DNA from: CAYWOS01 sp964459985
GTDB taxonomy: Bacteria; Bacillota; Clostridia; Christensenellales; Aristaeellaceae
Assembly: GCA_964459985.1 (NCBI GenBank)
Contig: CAYWOS010000012.1
Location: 1-64,000, forward strand
Length of the DNA stretch: 64,000 bases
Direction: 5' to 3'
The notes beneath the pieces were generated by a model. The model ran no database searches and was not told the origin of the DNA. It saw only the letters and a program-made list of their open reading frames with translations. The translations under genes were made by a program, and so were the position numbers. Position 1 is the stretch's first letter; each line of letters begins with the position of its first letter. Of the stretch, positions 1 through 9,142 are shown in pieces.

Positions 1-144
1 GAAGGGGCGCGGCCCCTTCATTGCATCCCCGGGAGGAACGACCGGGTTTGTCGACGGTCTGGCGCGCCGTCCGATCGGGCGGCGCGCTTGTTTGACCGGC
101 ATACGGGGGACGCGCTTGACCTTGGCGGCGGCGCGTCCTTTGGT
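1..144. repeat. Palindromic intergenic DNA with dispersed repeat copy
   Basis: No gene is visible here. Bases 1-19 form an 8-bp hairpin (GAAGGGGC and its complement around GCG), and bases about 62-88 form a GC-rich hairpin. Bases 12-60 are a 49-bp element that recurs in inverted orientation at 11588-11636 with one mismatch. It lies downstream of the RCC1 gene on the minus strand and may act as its terminator, although there is no U-tract. Confidence 0.6.
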
Positions 145-1308
145 TTATCGCTCCGCGATCAGATCGATGCCGTTTTCAAAGATTTCGGTGATCTCGTACT
201 CTCTGGTGGGCAGCCCGAGCTGACTGAACTTGTTAATTCCGGCGGCTAGCAGCCGGCCGTCCGACAGCATGGCGATCATGAACAGACTGCCGCCGCCGAC
301 GAATACGACGTCCGAATCGTAGATCTTGCTGACCGTCACGCCGTCGCCGCTCGCGCTGCGGAAGCCGAGCCCGAGCTGACCGTAGGTGTTGTTGCCCCAG
401 CCCCACAGCGAGCCGTCGGACAGGATCACGTACGTCTGCGAGCTGTAGGAGGCGAGAAACACGACGGGCAGGGGGAGATCGACGGGCGTCGGCGCGGGCA
501 CGTCCTTTTTCTTGCTGTCGAACCCGAGCTGATACGCGTCGTTGACGCCCCACATGTACAGCACGCCGTTCCCGTCGACGACGGAGACGTACGAGCCGCC
601 CGCGTCGAACATTTTCACGTCGATATCGCCGATATCGATTTTCACCGGCGTGCGGAAGGTATTTTCATCGCCGGGCGACAACTCATGGTTCGCGTTGTCG
701 CCCCAGCCCCACAGCGCGCCGTTTTTGTCCAGCGCGAGCGAGAACTTGCCGCCCGCCGCGATATCCACGATATCGTTCAGCGCCAGCTTGTACGGCGCGT
801 AAACCGCCGCCGCTTTGCCGTTGCCGACCTGTCCGGCGTTGTTCCGTCCCCATGCGTACACTTCGCCCGCCGCGTTGAGCGCCAAAGTATGGCCGAAACC
901 GGCGGCGATTTTTACGATCGTCGGATCGTCCAGCTTGACGCGGACGTGGGTGGAGCAATAGCCGTTCTTCACCGTGAGCGCGCCGTTGACGTTGTTGCCC
1001 ACGCCGTAGATCGCGCCGTCGTTCATGAGAAAATACGAGTAGTCGCAGCCCGCGACGATCTGCGCGATTCGGGCAACGTCGATCTCCTTGTTTTTCGTCT
1101 TGAACGCCTGCGGCGAGGAGCGCTGCTTGTTGCCGCCGTTGCCGAGCTGGGCGAACTGGTTGTCGCCCCATACCGTGAGCGCGCCCTGACTGTCGCGCGC
1201 GTAAACGAAGCTGCCGCCGATGGCGATGATCGGCTCGCTTTCGGCGCGGGCCGGAAAAGCGGCGAGCAGGAGAAGCAGGCAAAACGTGAACGCCGTCCGT
1301 CTTTTCAT
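145..1308 (-). CDS. Secreted RCC1-repeat beta-propeller protein
   Basis: The 387-residue product starts with a signal peptide (KRR, then a Leu-rich core, likely cleaved after ARA near residue 22). It then shows about seven repeats of the RCC1 type, with the recurring signature G-x-x-x-x-x-L-x-x-x-G-x-L-x-x-W-G-x-N-x-x-x-Q-L-G. Seven repeats match one closed seven-bladed propeller. RCC1 propellers bind protein or nucleic acid partners. In secreted bacterial proteins their ligands are usually unknown, so I assign no function. The start has AAGGAG nine bases upstream and a promoter at 1351-1379. It is divergent from the capA-like gene. Confidence 0.8.
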   Translation of the reverse strand: MKRRTAFTFCLLLLLAAFPARAESEPIIAIGGSFVYARDSQGALTVWGDNQFAQLGNGGNKQRSSPQAFKTKNKEIDVARIAQIVAGCDYSYFLMNDGAIYGVGNNVNGALTVKNGYCSTHVRVKLDDPTIVKIAAGFGHTLALNAAGEVYAWGRNNAGQVGNGKAAAVYAPYKLALNDIVDIAAGGKFSLALDKNGALWGWGDNANHELSPGDENTFRTPVKIDIGDIDVKMFDAGGSYVSVVDGNGVLYMWGVNDAYQLGFDSKKKDVPAPTPVDLPLPVVFLASYSSQTYVILSDGSLWGWGNNTYGQLGLGFRSASGDGVTVSKIYDSDVVFVGGGSLFMIAMLSDGRLLAAGINKFSQLGLPTREYEITEIFENGIDLIAER

Positions 1309-1350
1309 CTTGATGACTCCTTGATGCGATCCGCGAAAGCGGTCGTATAC

Positions 1351-1379
1351 AGCATACCATAAACGGCGCGAAATGACAA
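1351..1379 (-). promoter_or_regulatory. Sigma-A-type promoter for the RCC1 gene
   Basis: On the minus strand TTGTCA (1374-1379) and TATGCT (1351-1356) are 17 bases apart. They lie 43 bases upstream of the RCC1 start and back to back with the capA-like promoter. Confidence 0.55.
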
Positions 1380-1396
1380 TTCACACTGTGTAAACA

Positions 1397-1425
1397 TTGA
1401 CAAACAATCGGGGACTTGGTAGTAT
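1397..1425 (+). promoter_or_regulatory. Sigma-A-type promoter for the capA-like gene
   Basis: TTGACA (1397-1402), a 17-base spacer and TAGTAT (1420-1425). Because this promoter lies inside any longer reading frame, it supports the ATG at 1457 as the true start. Confidence 0.65.
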
Positions 1426-1456
1426 GAAGGCGCGAATTTACCTGCGGAGGATGAAC

Positions 1457-2512
1457 ATGAAGAGAGTTATCTGTTTGATCGTGCTGCTTGCGCTCGCGTT
1501 CCCGGCGCTCGGCGAGGAGACCGTGATTACGCTGACCTGCGCGGGCGACGCGCTTTTGGGCTGCAACGAAAAGGTGCGCGCGATGGATTACGCGTTTGAT
1601 CGGTACATTGAAAAAAACGGCTATGCGTACCCTTTTTCCGGGCTGCAAAGCCTGTTTGCGACCGACGACGTGACGCTGGTGAATCTTGAGGTCGTTCTGT
1701 CCGATGCGATCGATCCCGCCGCCGCCAAGAGCCGCTACGCCTTTCGCGGGCCGACGGACTACGCGAAAATCCTGACGGCGGGCAGCGTCGAGGTGGTCAA
1801 TCTTGCCAACAACCACACCGACGATTACGGCGACGCGGGCTATCGCTCGACGGTGGACGCGCTTGAACGGGTAGGCGTGAACTACTGCGGCTCGACCGAG
1901 AACGGCAGCTATACGTATATCTACGAGAAAGACGGGATCAAAATCGGCTTTATCGGCGTGATCCCGGCATACTGGGCGAAAAACCAGAAATGCAAGGATG
2001 ATCTGATCGCCAAGTTCGGCGAGCTTGACAAGGCGGGCTGTCAGGTCGTCGTCGCCTCGCTGCACTGCGGCATCGAGTACGCCAAAACGCATGACGACAT
2101 CCATACGAAATACGAAAAAATCTGCCTGAAGTACAGCGCCGATCTGATTATCGGCACGCACCCGCACGTCCCGCAGGGCGTGAACGTGGTCAACGGCGTG
2201 ACGCACATCTATTCGCTCGGCAACTCCTCCTTCGGCGGCAATACAGGCGTGGACGAACAGGTGTCGGTCATTCAGTCGTACGTCGCGCGCTTTGATCTCC
2301 ATTTCACCGACGGCGCGTATACCGGGCATCAGATGACCATTTATCCCATCCATATCAGCGGCACGTCGCCCGAGAACAACTATCAGCCCGTGCTCGTCAC
2401 GGGCGATCAGGCGCAGCGCGTGATGAAAATGATCCAGAAGGACACCGCCTTCAGGCTCAAGCCCTATATCGACGGCGTCGGCGCGGTGCAGGACTTTGTA
2501 CCGGCGAAGTAG
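1457..2512 (+). CDS. CapA family protein (PgsA-like metallophosphatase fold)
   Basis: The 351-residue exported protein belongs to the CapA/PgsA family, whose members assist synthesis or export of poly-gamma-glutamate or other capsule polymers. The start at 1457 is chosen because GGAGG lies six bases upstream and the promoter is at 1397-1425. Earlier in-frame codons overlap the promoter. Residues 1-19 form a signal peptide. Metallophosphoesterase-like motifs follow: A-G-D near residue 30, N-L-E near 76, N-N-H-x-x-D-Y-G near 118 and G-T-H-P-H-V-P-Q near 233. No other capsule genes (PgsB, PgsC) are adjacent, so the actual substrate is unknown. A terminator follows at 2662-2703. Confidence 0.85.
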   Translation: MKRVICLIVLLALAFPALGEETVITLTCAGDALLGCNEKVRAMDYAFDRYIEKNGYAYPFSGLQSLFATDDVTLVNLEVVLSDAIDPAAAKSRYAFRGPTDYAKILTAGSVEVVNLANNHTDDYGDAGYRSTVDALERVGVNYCGSTENGSYTYIYEKDGIKIGFIGVIPAYWAKNQKCKDDLIAKFGELDKAGCQVVVASLHCGIEYAKTHDDIHTKYEKICLKYSADLIIGTHPHVPQGVNVVNGVTHIYSLGNSSFGGNTGVDEQVSVIQSYVARFDLHFTDGAYTGHQMTIYPIHISGTSPENNYQPVLVTGDQAQRVMKMIQKDTAFRLKPYIDGVGAVQDFVPAK

Positions 2513-2661
2513 GGGAGAGGACGGGGAGACGGGGAACGACGAGGCGTTCTTTCTTCCGGCGGAAGAAAGAACCAAAGAAGGCAATTTGGGATAGATAGAT
2601 TGATAGCGCGACCGCGAATCCATAAAAGATGATTTTGACTATGGTATTCGGGAAAATGCGC

Positions 2662-2703
2662 AAAAAAGGGGACGCTTTGGATTTCAAAGCGTCCCCCTTT
2701 TCG
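2662..2703. terminator. Bidirectional Rho-independent terminator
   Basis: A perfect 12-bp stem (GGGGACGCTTTG with its complement at 2685-2696) is flanked by an A-run on the left and a T-run on the right. It serves both converging genes, the capA-like gene and the band-7 gene. Confidence 0.85.
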
Positions 2704-2711
2704 TATATCAC

Positions 2712-3611
2712 TTACTCTCCGTCCTTCGCGTCTTCGAGCGAGAGAATGGGCAGCGTCGTGGCGCCCTCGCCCGAGACGAAGGTGGGCAGTTTGCCGTCCC
2801 AACGGTTGGTTTCGGTGAATTTGATCAGCGGGTCGGTCAGCGAATCGGCGATCTTTTTGTTTGCTTCGGCTTCGGCTTCCGCCTTGATGCGGGTGGAGTA
2901 GGCGTCGGCATCGGCGTTGATCTTGACGACGGCGGCTTCGGCGTCGGCCTGAATCTTCTGGCGCTCGGCCTGCTGCTCGGTCTCCATCGTCTTCTGCTGC
3001 TGCTCGATCTCCGCCTGCAGGCGCTTCTGCGCGGCGACCTGCTTGCTTTCGACGGCGTCGGTGAAGCTGTCGGTGAAGTCGATGTTCTCAATGGACACGC
3101 TGATGATGTTGATGCCGTACTTGCTCATTTCCTCGCTCATATTGTCGCGGATAAGCGTGGAGAGCTGCTCGCGCGCGGCGACGAGGTTTTCGGCGGTGTA
3201 CTTGGAAAACACGGCTTTCGTGTTCTCCATCATGCGGGGGTTGATGAGCTTGGTGAAGTAATCGGTGCCGACCTCCTTGAACAGCGTCATGGCGGTCGAT
3301 TTGTTGATGGCGTAGTTGATCGAGCCGTTGATATCGACCTGCTGGATGTCGCTGGAGAACGCCTGCGTGGCGAAGGAGGTCTTTTGCTCGCGGTTGTCCA
3401 TCAGGATGATCTGCTGGAAGGGGAGCTTCAGGTGGAAACCGGCTTCGAGCGTGATGTCCTCGACGCGCCCGAAGGTGGTGACGATGGCGGTGTAGCCCGT
3501 CTTGACCGTCGTGGTGCAGGAGGTGGCGATGATGATGACGAGGACGACGGCGGCCGCCGCGATGATCAGCCTGATCTTGTTTTTCGTGGTCATGGTGGGT
3601 TTCTGGCTCAT
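2712..3611 (-). CDS. SPFH/band-7 (prohibitin-like) membrane protein
   Basis: This 299-residue protein starts at the ATG whose upstream sequence carries AAGGAG; longer versions of the frame lack a good ribosome site. After a short basic N-terminus there is one transmembrane segment (about residues 12-30, Ile/Ala/Val-rich), then an SPFH/PHB domain (about 33-200). The C-terminal part is a long Gln/Glu/Ala-rich coiled coil (about 195-270), typical of stomatin/prohibitin/HflK-type scaffolds. Such proteins oligomerise at the membrane and organise microdomains or proteases. No NfeD or FtsH partner is adjacent. The domain type is clear; the physiological role is not. Confidence 0.85.
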   Translation of the reverse strand: MSQKPTMTTKNKIRLIIAAAAVVLVIIIATSCTTTVKTGYTAIVTTFGRVEDITLEAGFHLKLPFQQIILMDNREQKTSFATQAFSSDIQQVDINGSINYAINKSTAMTLFKEVGTDYFTKLINPRMMENTKAVFSKYTAENLVAAREQLSTLIRDNMSEEMSKYGINIISVSIENIDFTDSFTDAVESKQVAAQKRLQAEIEQQQKTMETEQQAERQKIQADAEAAVVKINADADAYSTRIKAEAEAEANKKIADSLTDPLIKFTETNRWDGKLPTFVSGEGATTLPILSLEDAKDGE

Positions 3612-3726
3612 GGTGTTTCTCCTTTTGTTGATCGTTTGCTGCCGACGGGAACAGGATAGCATACCGGCGCGGTACGGGAAAGGGATGTCGTCCGAATGAT
3701 ACGGCGGGATGTCTGAATTGTCGCCT
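3612..3726. other. Intergenic region upstream of the band-7 gene
   Basis: This holds the band-7 ribosome site. I see only a weak TATGCT box near 3660 on the minus strand and no convincing -35. Confidence 0.3.
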
Positions 3727-3756
3727 AAAAGAATTGCGACCGCGCGGAACGGTCGC
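3727..3756 (-). terminator. Terminator after the YdjI-like gene
   Basis: A 7-bp stem (GCGACCG/CGGTCGC, 3736-3742 with 3750-3756) is followed on the minus strand by AATTCTTTT. It lies about 140 bases beyond the stop codon of the SPFH/zinc-ribbon gene. The bases between (3757-3896) hold no gene I can support. Confidence 0.6.
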
Positions 3757-3896
3757 ATCTGCTTGTAAACCTGCCTCTCGCTTTGTCGCCTGCGGGACGG
3801 TAAGAGAATCGCGCTTATCCGGGCAGGATTCTCCCTTGCCCGCCCGCGCGTTCTGCCGGCAGACGGCCTTACAGAGCCGGCAGAGCCGGCAAGGAA

Positions 3897-4856
3897 TCAG
3901 CCCTGTTTCGCGCCGCAGCCCGGGCAGAACGCGGCGTCGCCGGGGATCTGCTTGCCGCAGGCGGTGCAGAATTTGCCGCCCTGCGGCTGCGCGGGCTTTT
4001 GCGACTGCTGCAGCGTCTGCCCGAACACCTGCCCCATCGCCGCGCCCATGCCCAGCCCCGCGCCCATGCCGGCGCCGCCCGGGTTGTTCGCGGCCTCGCG
4101 GAGCGCTTCCGCCGCCTGATACTTGGTATATTTGTCCAGATCGCCCGCCACGCCCATCGAGGTGCGGCGATCCATCGCCTTTTCGACTTCCTCGGGCAGG
4201 GAGACGTTTTCAATCACGAAGCCCGTCAGCTTCAGCCCGAGCGGCGCGATGCGCGGCGCGAGCGACTGCAGGGCGAATTGAGACAGCTCGTCGTAATTGG
4301 CGGCGAGATCGAGCGCCGGGATTTTGCTTTGCGCGATGGCGTCGGACAGCCCCGAGATCAGCGTGCGCTTGATCTGGCCCGTCACGCCGTCGGTGGTGAA
4401 CAGCGCCGAGGTGCCGAACACTTCCTTGAGGAACACCACGGGATCGGCGACGGCGAAGGAGTAAATGCCGAACGCGCGCAGACGGATCATGCCGAACTCG
4501 GTATCGCGCATCATGACGGGGTTGGACGTGCCCCATTTGCAGTCGAGGAACTGCTTGGTGTTGATGAAGTAAACCTCCGCCTTGAAGGGCGAGTTGAAGC
4601 CGAACTTCCAGCTTTGCAGCGCCGTCATGATCGGCATGTTCTGGGTGGACAGCTCGTAGCGCCCGGGCTGAAACACATCGGCGATTCTGCCCTCGTTGAC
4701 CATCACGGCGACTTGGCTCTCGCGCACGGTGAGCTGCGCGCCCATCATGATGTCCTTGCCGTTGCGGTCGTAGCGGTAGACCATTGTATCGTCCGACGAA
4801 TCGGTCCATTCGATCACGTCGATCAGTTGTCCGCGAAGGATGTCAAACAGTCCCAT
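3897..4856 (-). CDS. YdjI-like SPFH protein with C-terminal zinc ribbon
   Basis: The 319-residue protein begins GLFDILRGQLIDVIEW, typical of the SPFH family represented by Bacillus subtilis YdjI (virion-core-like proteins). The SPFH domain covers about residues 20-240, followed by a Gly/Met/Ala/Gln-rich linker (245-295) and a C-terminal zinc ribbon with two C-x-x-C pairs (CTAC and CPGC). In B. subtilis YdjI works with PspA and the zinc-ribbon protein YdjG in the membrane-stress response. Here the zinc ribbon is fused to the SPFH protein, and no pspA lies in the window. A strong AAGGAGGT precedes the start. It is 11 bases downstream of the pseudo-receiver gene and so probably co-transcribed with it. 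Confidence 0.85.
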   Translation of the reverse strand: MGLFDILRGQLIDVIEWTDSSDDTMVYRYDRNGKDIMMGAQLTVRESQVAVMVNEGRIADVFQPGRYELSTQNMPIMTALQSWKFGFNSPFKAEVYFINTKQFLDCKWGTSNPVMMRDTEFGMIRLRAFGIYSFAVADPVVFLKEVFGTSALFTTDGVTGQIKRTLISGLSDAIAQSKIPALDLAANYDELSQFALQSLAPRIAPLGLKLTGFVIENVSLPEEVEKAMDRRTSMGVAGDLDKYTKYQAAEALREAANNPGGAGMGAGLGMGAAMGQVFGQTLQQSQKPAQPQGGKFCTACGKQIPGDAAFCPGCGAKQG

Positions 4857-4867
4857 TTTTTACCTCC

Positions 4868-5677
4868 TTATGATTCCTGCGGGTTAATGAAGCAGGTCAG
4901 GTTGTCCAGCAGTCCGCTTTCCGCGATGACGATCTCCAGATCGAGGTAATCCTTGACGCGGTTGATGGAATCAAGGATATGCAGATCAGCTTCCTCGGCG
5001 AATTTTTCGATATTGTCGCTGTCCTCGTCGGTCGTCGGCGCGGCGACGACGCGGATATGGCTGGGCGAGAGCACGGCGACGCCGTAGTACGCCCTGCCGA
5101 CCTCGCGCCCGATGAAGCTGTTGCGCAGCGCGCGCTCCAGCCGCTCCTTGGCGTCGTTGGAGTGCATGGACATATAGCTTTCGCCCATCGGCATGTTCAG
5201 CTCGTACAGCACGCATTTGCGCTCGGTATTGACGTTCATGCGGATGAGCGCCAGCCCGCGCCGGAGCAGATCGACGTCGTGAATATCGCCGTTGAGCAGG
5301 CGATGCGTGTAGTCGTCGCGGATGGTGGCGAGCATGGTTTCCTCGTCGTAAGGCTCGTCGGCGTCGTCGATATGCATCCGATTGAGCAGCCGGATGAGCT
5401 CCTCGATCAGTTTTTCCTGAATCGCGCGCTTGCGGGATACGGCGAACACCGGCAGGCTCGGGCGCTCGACGGAGAGATAACGCCCCAGCTTGATCGCCTC
5501 GCGCTTGCCCAGATAATAGCCGACGGCGTCCAGAGGCGTGGCGTTGATGTACGCGATCGCCTCGTCCGCTGACGCAAACACGCGCGGCTCGTGGCAGCTG
5601 TACGAAGACCAATTGATGTCATGGAGAAAGAAATCCTGGATATCCGCTTGATCCGTGACAAGTAGGAGTTTGTACAT
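4868..5677 (-). CDS. Protein with degenerate receiver domain, function unknown
   Basis: The 269-residue protein opens like a response-regulator receiver (YKLLLVTDQADIQDFF, residues 2-17). At the expected phosphorylation site, near LDAVGYYLGKREAIKLGRYL, the conserved Asp is missing, so it is probably a pseudo-receiver. Residues about 110-265 form a second alpha/beta region that I do not recognise with certainty; it recalls the middle domain of clostridial AraC-type response regulators. No C-terminal helix-turn-helix is visible. GGAGG lies 11 bases before the ATG, with a good promoter at 5712-5740. Overlap of transcription with the YdjI-like gene suggests a shared membrane or stress role, which is inference. 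Confidence 0.6.
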   Translation of the reverse strand: MYKLLLVTDQADIQDFFLHDINWSSYSCHEPRVFASADEAIAYINATPLDAVGYYLGKREAIKLGRYLSVERPSLPVFAVSRKRAIQEKLIEELIRLLNRMHIDDADEPYDEETMLATIRDDYTHRLLNGDIHDVDLLRRGLALIRMNVNTERKCVLYELNMPMGESYMSMHSNDAKERLERALRNSFIGREVGRAYYGVAVLSPSHIRVVAAPTTDEDSDNIEKFAEEADLHILDSINRVKDYLDLEIVIAESGLLDNLTCFINPQES

Positions 5678-5711
5678 AAGCGTTCACGCCTCCGTTTCCC
5701 TTGACGCGTTC

Positions 5712-5740
5712 ATTATACATAAAGATCGGTTGATTGACAA
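5712..5740 (-). promoter_or_regulatory. Promoter of the pseudo-receiver/YdjI-like operon
   Basis: Minus-strand TTGTCA (5735-5740) and TATAAT (5712-5717) are spaced by 17 bases, 35 bases upstream of the start codon. Confidence 0.7.
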
Positions 5741-5784
5741 TCAAATTGTGAAAAAAAACCGATTTAGACTGTATTCTTTGTGCA

Positions 5785-8700
5785 CTACTGCGGTGGCAGC
5801 GCGATGCCGGCCTCCCCGGCGCAGGCGAGCAGACGGTCAAGCGCCAGCGCGATTTGCTCGGGTTTGTGCTCGCTGATGACGCAGAAGCGCAGCCGCGCTT
5901 TGTTCTTGGGAACGGCGGGATAGACGGCGGGCGGCACGAACACGCCGACCTTGCGCAGCATGTTGCTGAGCAGGAAAGCGTCCTCGTCGCGCCCGACAAG
6001 GATGGGGATGATCGCCGTTTCGCCCGCGAGGCAGGTGTTCAGGTTGCGCTTGTGGGCTTCGTCCACGAAGTACCGGATGTTGCGGTGCAGGCGCTCGAGA
6101 ATGCTCGGATCGCTGCGGAGCAGGCGGATGGCGCACAGCGTTTCGCCCGCCAGCGCGGGGGACAGTCCGACGGAGAACACGAATCCGGGCAGGTTGTAGC
6201 GCATGTACTCGATGATCGCTCTGGGGCCGGCCAGATAGCCGCCGCAGGCGCCCAGCCCTTTGGACAGGGTGCCCATTTTGATGTCGATATCGTCGGGCGC
6301 CAGTCCGAAATATTCGTCGACGCCGCCGCCCGTTTTGCCGATCACGCAGGCGCTGTGCGCCTCGTCCACCATCAGGAAGCAGCCGTACTCTTTCTTGATG
6401 CGCACGATCTCGGGCACGGGCGCGATGTCGCCGTCCATGCTGTACGCGCCCTCGACGATGATGAGCACTTTTTCAAACTTGTGGCGCTGGGTGCGCAGGA
6501 TGCTCTCCAGCGCGGCGGTATCGCTGTGCGGGAAGGGCTTCGCGGTGGCGTGGCTCAGGCGGCAGCCCTGCTCGACGGAGTTGTGCGAGAGCGCGTCGTA
6601 GACGATCATATCGTTTTTGCCGCAGAAGTTGCCCACGCACGTCACGTTGGTCGAGTGGCCGCCGACCAGCACCAGCGCGGCCTCGGCGTGCTTCCAGTCG
6701 GCGATTTCCTTTTCAAGCTCCTTGTGCAGCTGCTTTTCGCCGCCGAGCAGACGGCTGCCGCTCGCCGACGTGCCGTACTTGTCGATGGCGTCCTTCGCCG
6801 CCTGCTTGGTCTCGGGGCGGCCCGACATGCCCACGTAGTTGTAGCTGCCGAAATTGAGCACTTCTGTGCCGTCGACGACGCTGACGTCCTGGATCGCCGA
6901 TTCGTGACAGATGAAATAGGGGTTTTCGTGCCCTTCCATCAGCGCCTTCTGACGCTTGGAGAACGCCTGATACTCGGGCGAGTCCTCAAATCGCGTGATG
7001 GGCGTCACGTTTTCGCCGCGCTGATCCGATTCCTTTTCGTAGGCGACGTCGCCGCGCATACGCGCGTAAAGCAGCGAGGAAAGATTGTTGACGGTGGTGC
7101 AGCGCCCGTATTCCTCGGTGGGAATGAGGACGTTGAACAATTCCTCGACCTTGAGCGACATGCCGAGCACCTGCAGGCTGTCGCCGCCCATTTCGTCGAT
7201 GAAATGCGCGTCGTCGCGCACCTGCGATTCGGGGATGTCGAGCGTTTCGGCGTATATGCGCCGCACCTTGCGCTTGATTTCTTCCAGCTGCAGATCGGTG
7301 GGCGTCTGCTCCATCACCACGGCGGGCGTCTGCGCGGCGGCGCCGGCGGGCGGCGTGAGATCGACGTCGCGGTAAGCGATCCGCCCGTCCTCGATGTCTT
7401 TCTTGAGCGCCAGACGTTTGACCTTGATGCCGCCGGCCGTTGAAAACCGTTCGGGCGTCGCCAGCACGCGCGTGACGCGCTTGAGGGTGGGCAGACGGTT
7501 GTTGATCTGGCGGACTTTCTGCATGATGCCGCCGATGTACGCGTCGTCGCGGTAATGATCGCCCACGTTGATCACAAGCGTGATGTCCTCGTAATTCAGC
7601 TCGTGCTTTTTGCGCGGCAGCAGCGCGCGCTGCCTGCGCGCGGCGGCGCGAACGCCCAGCACGCAGTACTGATCGACGTTCTCCAGCGCGCCGAAGGCGT
7701 CCTCGATTTCGTCGGGGTAGACGTTTTCGCCCGATTCGTTGATAATCACGTCCTTGGCGCGGCCTTCGACGTACATGCGGCTGCCCTTTTCGAGCCGCAC
7801 CACGTCGCCCGTGCGGAACCAGCCCTCGCTGTCGAGCAGGGGCGGCAGCAGTTTGCCGTCCTTTAAGCAGCCGGTATGGATGGTGTTACCGCGAATAAAC
7901 ATTTCGCCGCTCCCCGAGCGCTTGCCGTCCGACTGCACGCGGTACTCGGCGCTCGAGAGCGGGACGCCGACCGAGCCGGACACGCGGCGGAAGATATTCA
8001 TGCCCGTCTCGACCGAGGTAATGGCGGTCTCCGTCATGCCGAAACCGCAGACGGTGTAGTAGCCCAGCGCCGACAGCGTGATCATGTGCTCGCGCGGCGT
8101 GTGGCTGCCGCCCAGAATAATGCATTTGATATCGGCGCCCAGGATCTGCGATACGACGCCGCGAAACAGCGTGTTCCGCGCGAAATCAAGGCCTTTGCCC
8201 GGCGCGGCGATCTGGATGCCGAGGCTGACGGCGCGCCCGGTTTTGTAGATCGCGCGGCGCGTCCATGATTCCTTTTTCACTTTCTTGCCCAGCGCCACCG
8301 CCAGATTGTTGGCGAGGAGCGGTACGGCGAGCAGATGCGTCACGCGGAAGCGCCGCGCCGTCGTCTGAATGGTCTTGGGGCTGCGGTCGTGCAGATAGAT
8401 ATTCTCCGCGCCGCAAAAGGACATCCACAAAAGCCCCGCCACGAAGCCGAACACGTGATGGAAGGGCAAAAAGGCGAGCGACACCATCGGCGAATCGGGG
8501 ATGATGCGCTTGTTCGCGTTGTGAAGCAATTCGCTGTTGAGCACCTGATGGCACAGCGCCGCGCCGTCGTAGACGAACACGCGGCTGGTATCCGTCGTGC
8601 CCGATGTGCACAGCGCCACCATATTGCCGAACGCGGGCGCGAACCCCTTTTGCTCCCGCGTGACGTCGAGGAGCTGGCGGTGCGTGATCTGGACGAGCGG

Positions 8701-9093
8701 CCGCGCAAACGTCCTGACGCCGCGTGCGATCACGGCGACGGCGTCGGCCTGCTCGAGAATATGCGCGGTCATTTCGTCGCTGAAGGCGAAATCGATGAGC
8801 AGCGCGTTGTAGCCCGCCGCGATCACGCCCCAGAACACGCTGTACCAATCGGGGCAGGTGTCCATTTGAATGCCGACAAAGCGCCCGGCGTGCTGCCCGC
8901 CGATCGCGCCGCGCAGGTAAGCCGCGCGCGCGCAGGTCAGGCGCTCGTACTGCGCGTAGGTGACGGATTTTTCCTCGTCGCCCTCGAGGTAACGCGCGGC
9001 GATCCTGTCGCCGTAGTCGCTCGTGAGGCGAAAAAGGTTTTGCAGGGACATATCCTGGCGGAGCGCTTGGCTTTTTGCGGCGATATCACTCAT
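5785..9093 (-). CDS. Acyl-AMP ligase / acyl carrier / alpha-oxoamine synthase fusion
   Basis: The 1102-residue protein joins three enzymes. Residues 1-560 are an acyl-adenylate ligase, with the phosphate loop TSGTTDTS at 163-170, the hinge GRAKDVIINESG and a late Lys in GGIKVKR. Residues about 605-690 are an acyl carrier domain with GGDSL; Ser639 would carry phosphopantetheine. Residues about 715-1095 are a PLP enzyme of the alpha-oxoamine synthase family (KBL, BioF, serine palmitoyltransferase), with D910-E-A-H913 and the PLP lysine K945 in GTLSKGLG. Together it could activate a fatty acid, hold it on its own carrier domain and condense it with an amino acid to give a 3-keto long-chain amine. 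The adjacent SDR gene fits the next step of sphingoid base synthesis. Alternatives are PigH-like aminoketone synthesis or another amino-lipid. Confidence 0.85.
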   Translation of the reverse strand: MSDIAAKSQALRQDMSLQNLFRLTSDYGDRIAARYLEGDEEKSVTYAQYERLTCARAAYLRGAIGGQHAGRFVGIQMDTCPDWYSVFWGVIAAGYNALLIDFAFSDEMTAHILEQADAVAVIARGVRTFARPLVQITHRQLLDVTREQKGFAPAFGNMVALCTSGTTDTSRVFVYDGAALCHQVLNSELLHNANKRIIPDSPMVSLAFLPFHHVFGFVAGLLWMSFCGAENIYLHDRSPKTIQTTARRFRVTHLLAVPLLANNLAVALGKKVKKESWTRRAIYKTGRAVSLGIQIAAPGKGLDFARNTLFRGVVSQILGADIKCIILGGSHTPREHMITLSALGYYTVCGFGMTETAITSVETGMNIFRRVSGSVGVPLSSAEYRVQSDGKRSGSGEMFIRGNTIHTGCLKDGKLLPPLLDSEGWFRTGDVVRLEKGSRMYVEGRAKDVIINESGENVYPDEIEDAFGALENVDQYCVLGVRAAARRQRALLPRKKHELNYEDITLVINVGDHYRDDAYIGGIMQKVRQINNRLPTLKRVTRVLATPERFSTAGGIKVKRLALKKDIEDGRIAYRDVDLTPPAGAAAQTPAVVMEQTPTDLQLEEIKRKVRRIYAETLDIPESQVRDDAHFIDEMGGDSLQVLGMSLKVEELFNVLIPTEEYGRCTTVNNLSSLLYARMRGDVAYEKESDQRGENVTPITRFEDSPEYQAFSKRQKALMEGHENPYFICHESAIQDVSVVDGTEVLNFGSYNYVGMSGRPETKQAAKDAIDKYGTSASGSRLLGGEKQLHKELEKEIADWKHAEAALVLVGGHSTNVTCVGNFCGKNDMIVYDALSHNSVEQGCRLSHATAKPFPHSDTAALESILRTQRHKFEKVLIIVEGAYSMDGDIAPVPEIVRIKKEYGCFLMVDEAHSACVIGKTGGGVDEYFGLAPDDIDIKMGTLSKGLGACGGYLAGPRAIIEYMRYNLPGFVFSVGLSPALAGETLCAIRLLRSDPSILERLHRNIRYFVDEAHKRNLNTCLAGETAIIPILVGRDEDAFLLSNMLRKVGVFVPPAVYPAVPKNKARLRFCVISEHKPEQIALALDRLLACAGEAGIALPPQ

Positions 9094-9142
9094 ACGAACG
9101 TCTCCTTCAAGCGGGTGGTTTGCATAAATATGCAGAGCGGCG

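Noticed and set aside
683..2623. 646-residue minus-strand frame across the RCC1 and capA-like genes
   Set aside because: It covers two well-supported genes in another frame or strand and has low-complexity, Arg/His-rich composition.
5854..7443. 529-residue plus-strand frame opposite the oxoamine synthase fusion
   Set aside because: Shadow of a protein with complete catalytic motifs on the other strand.
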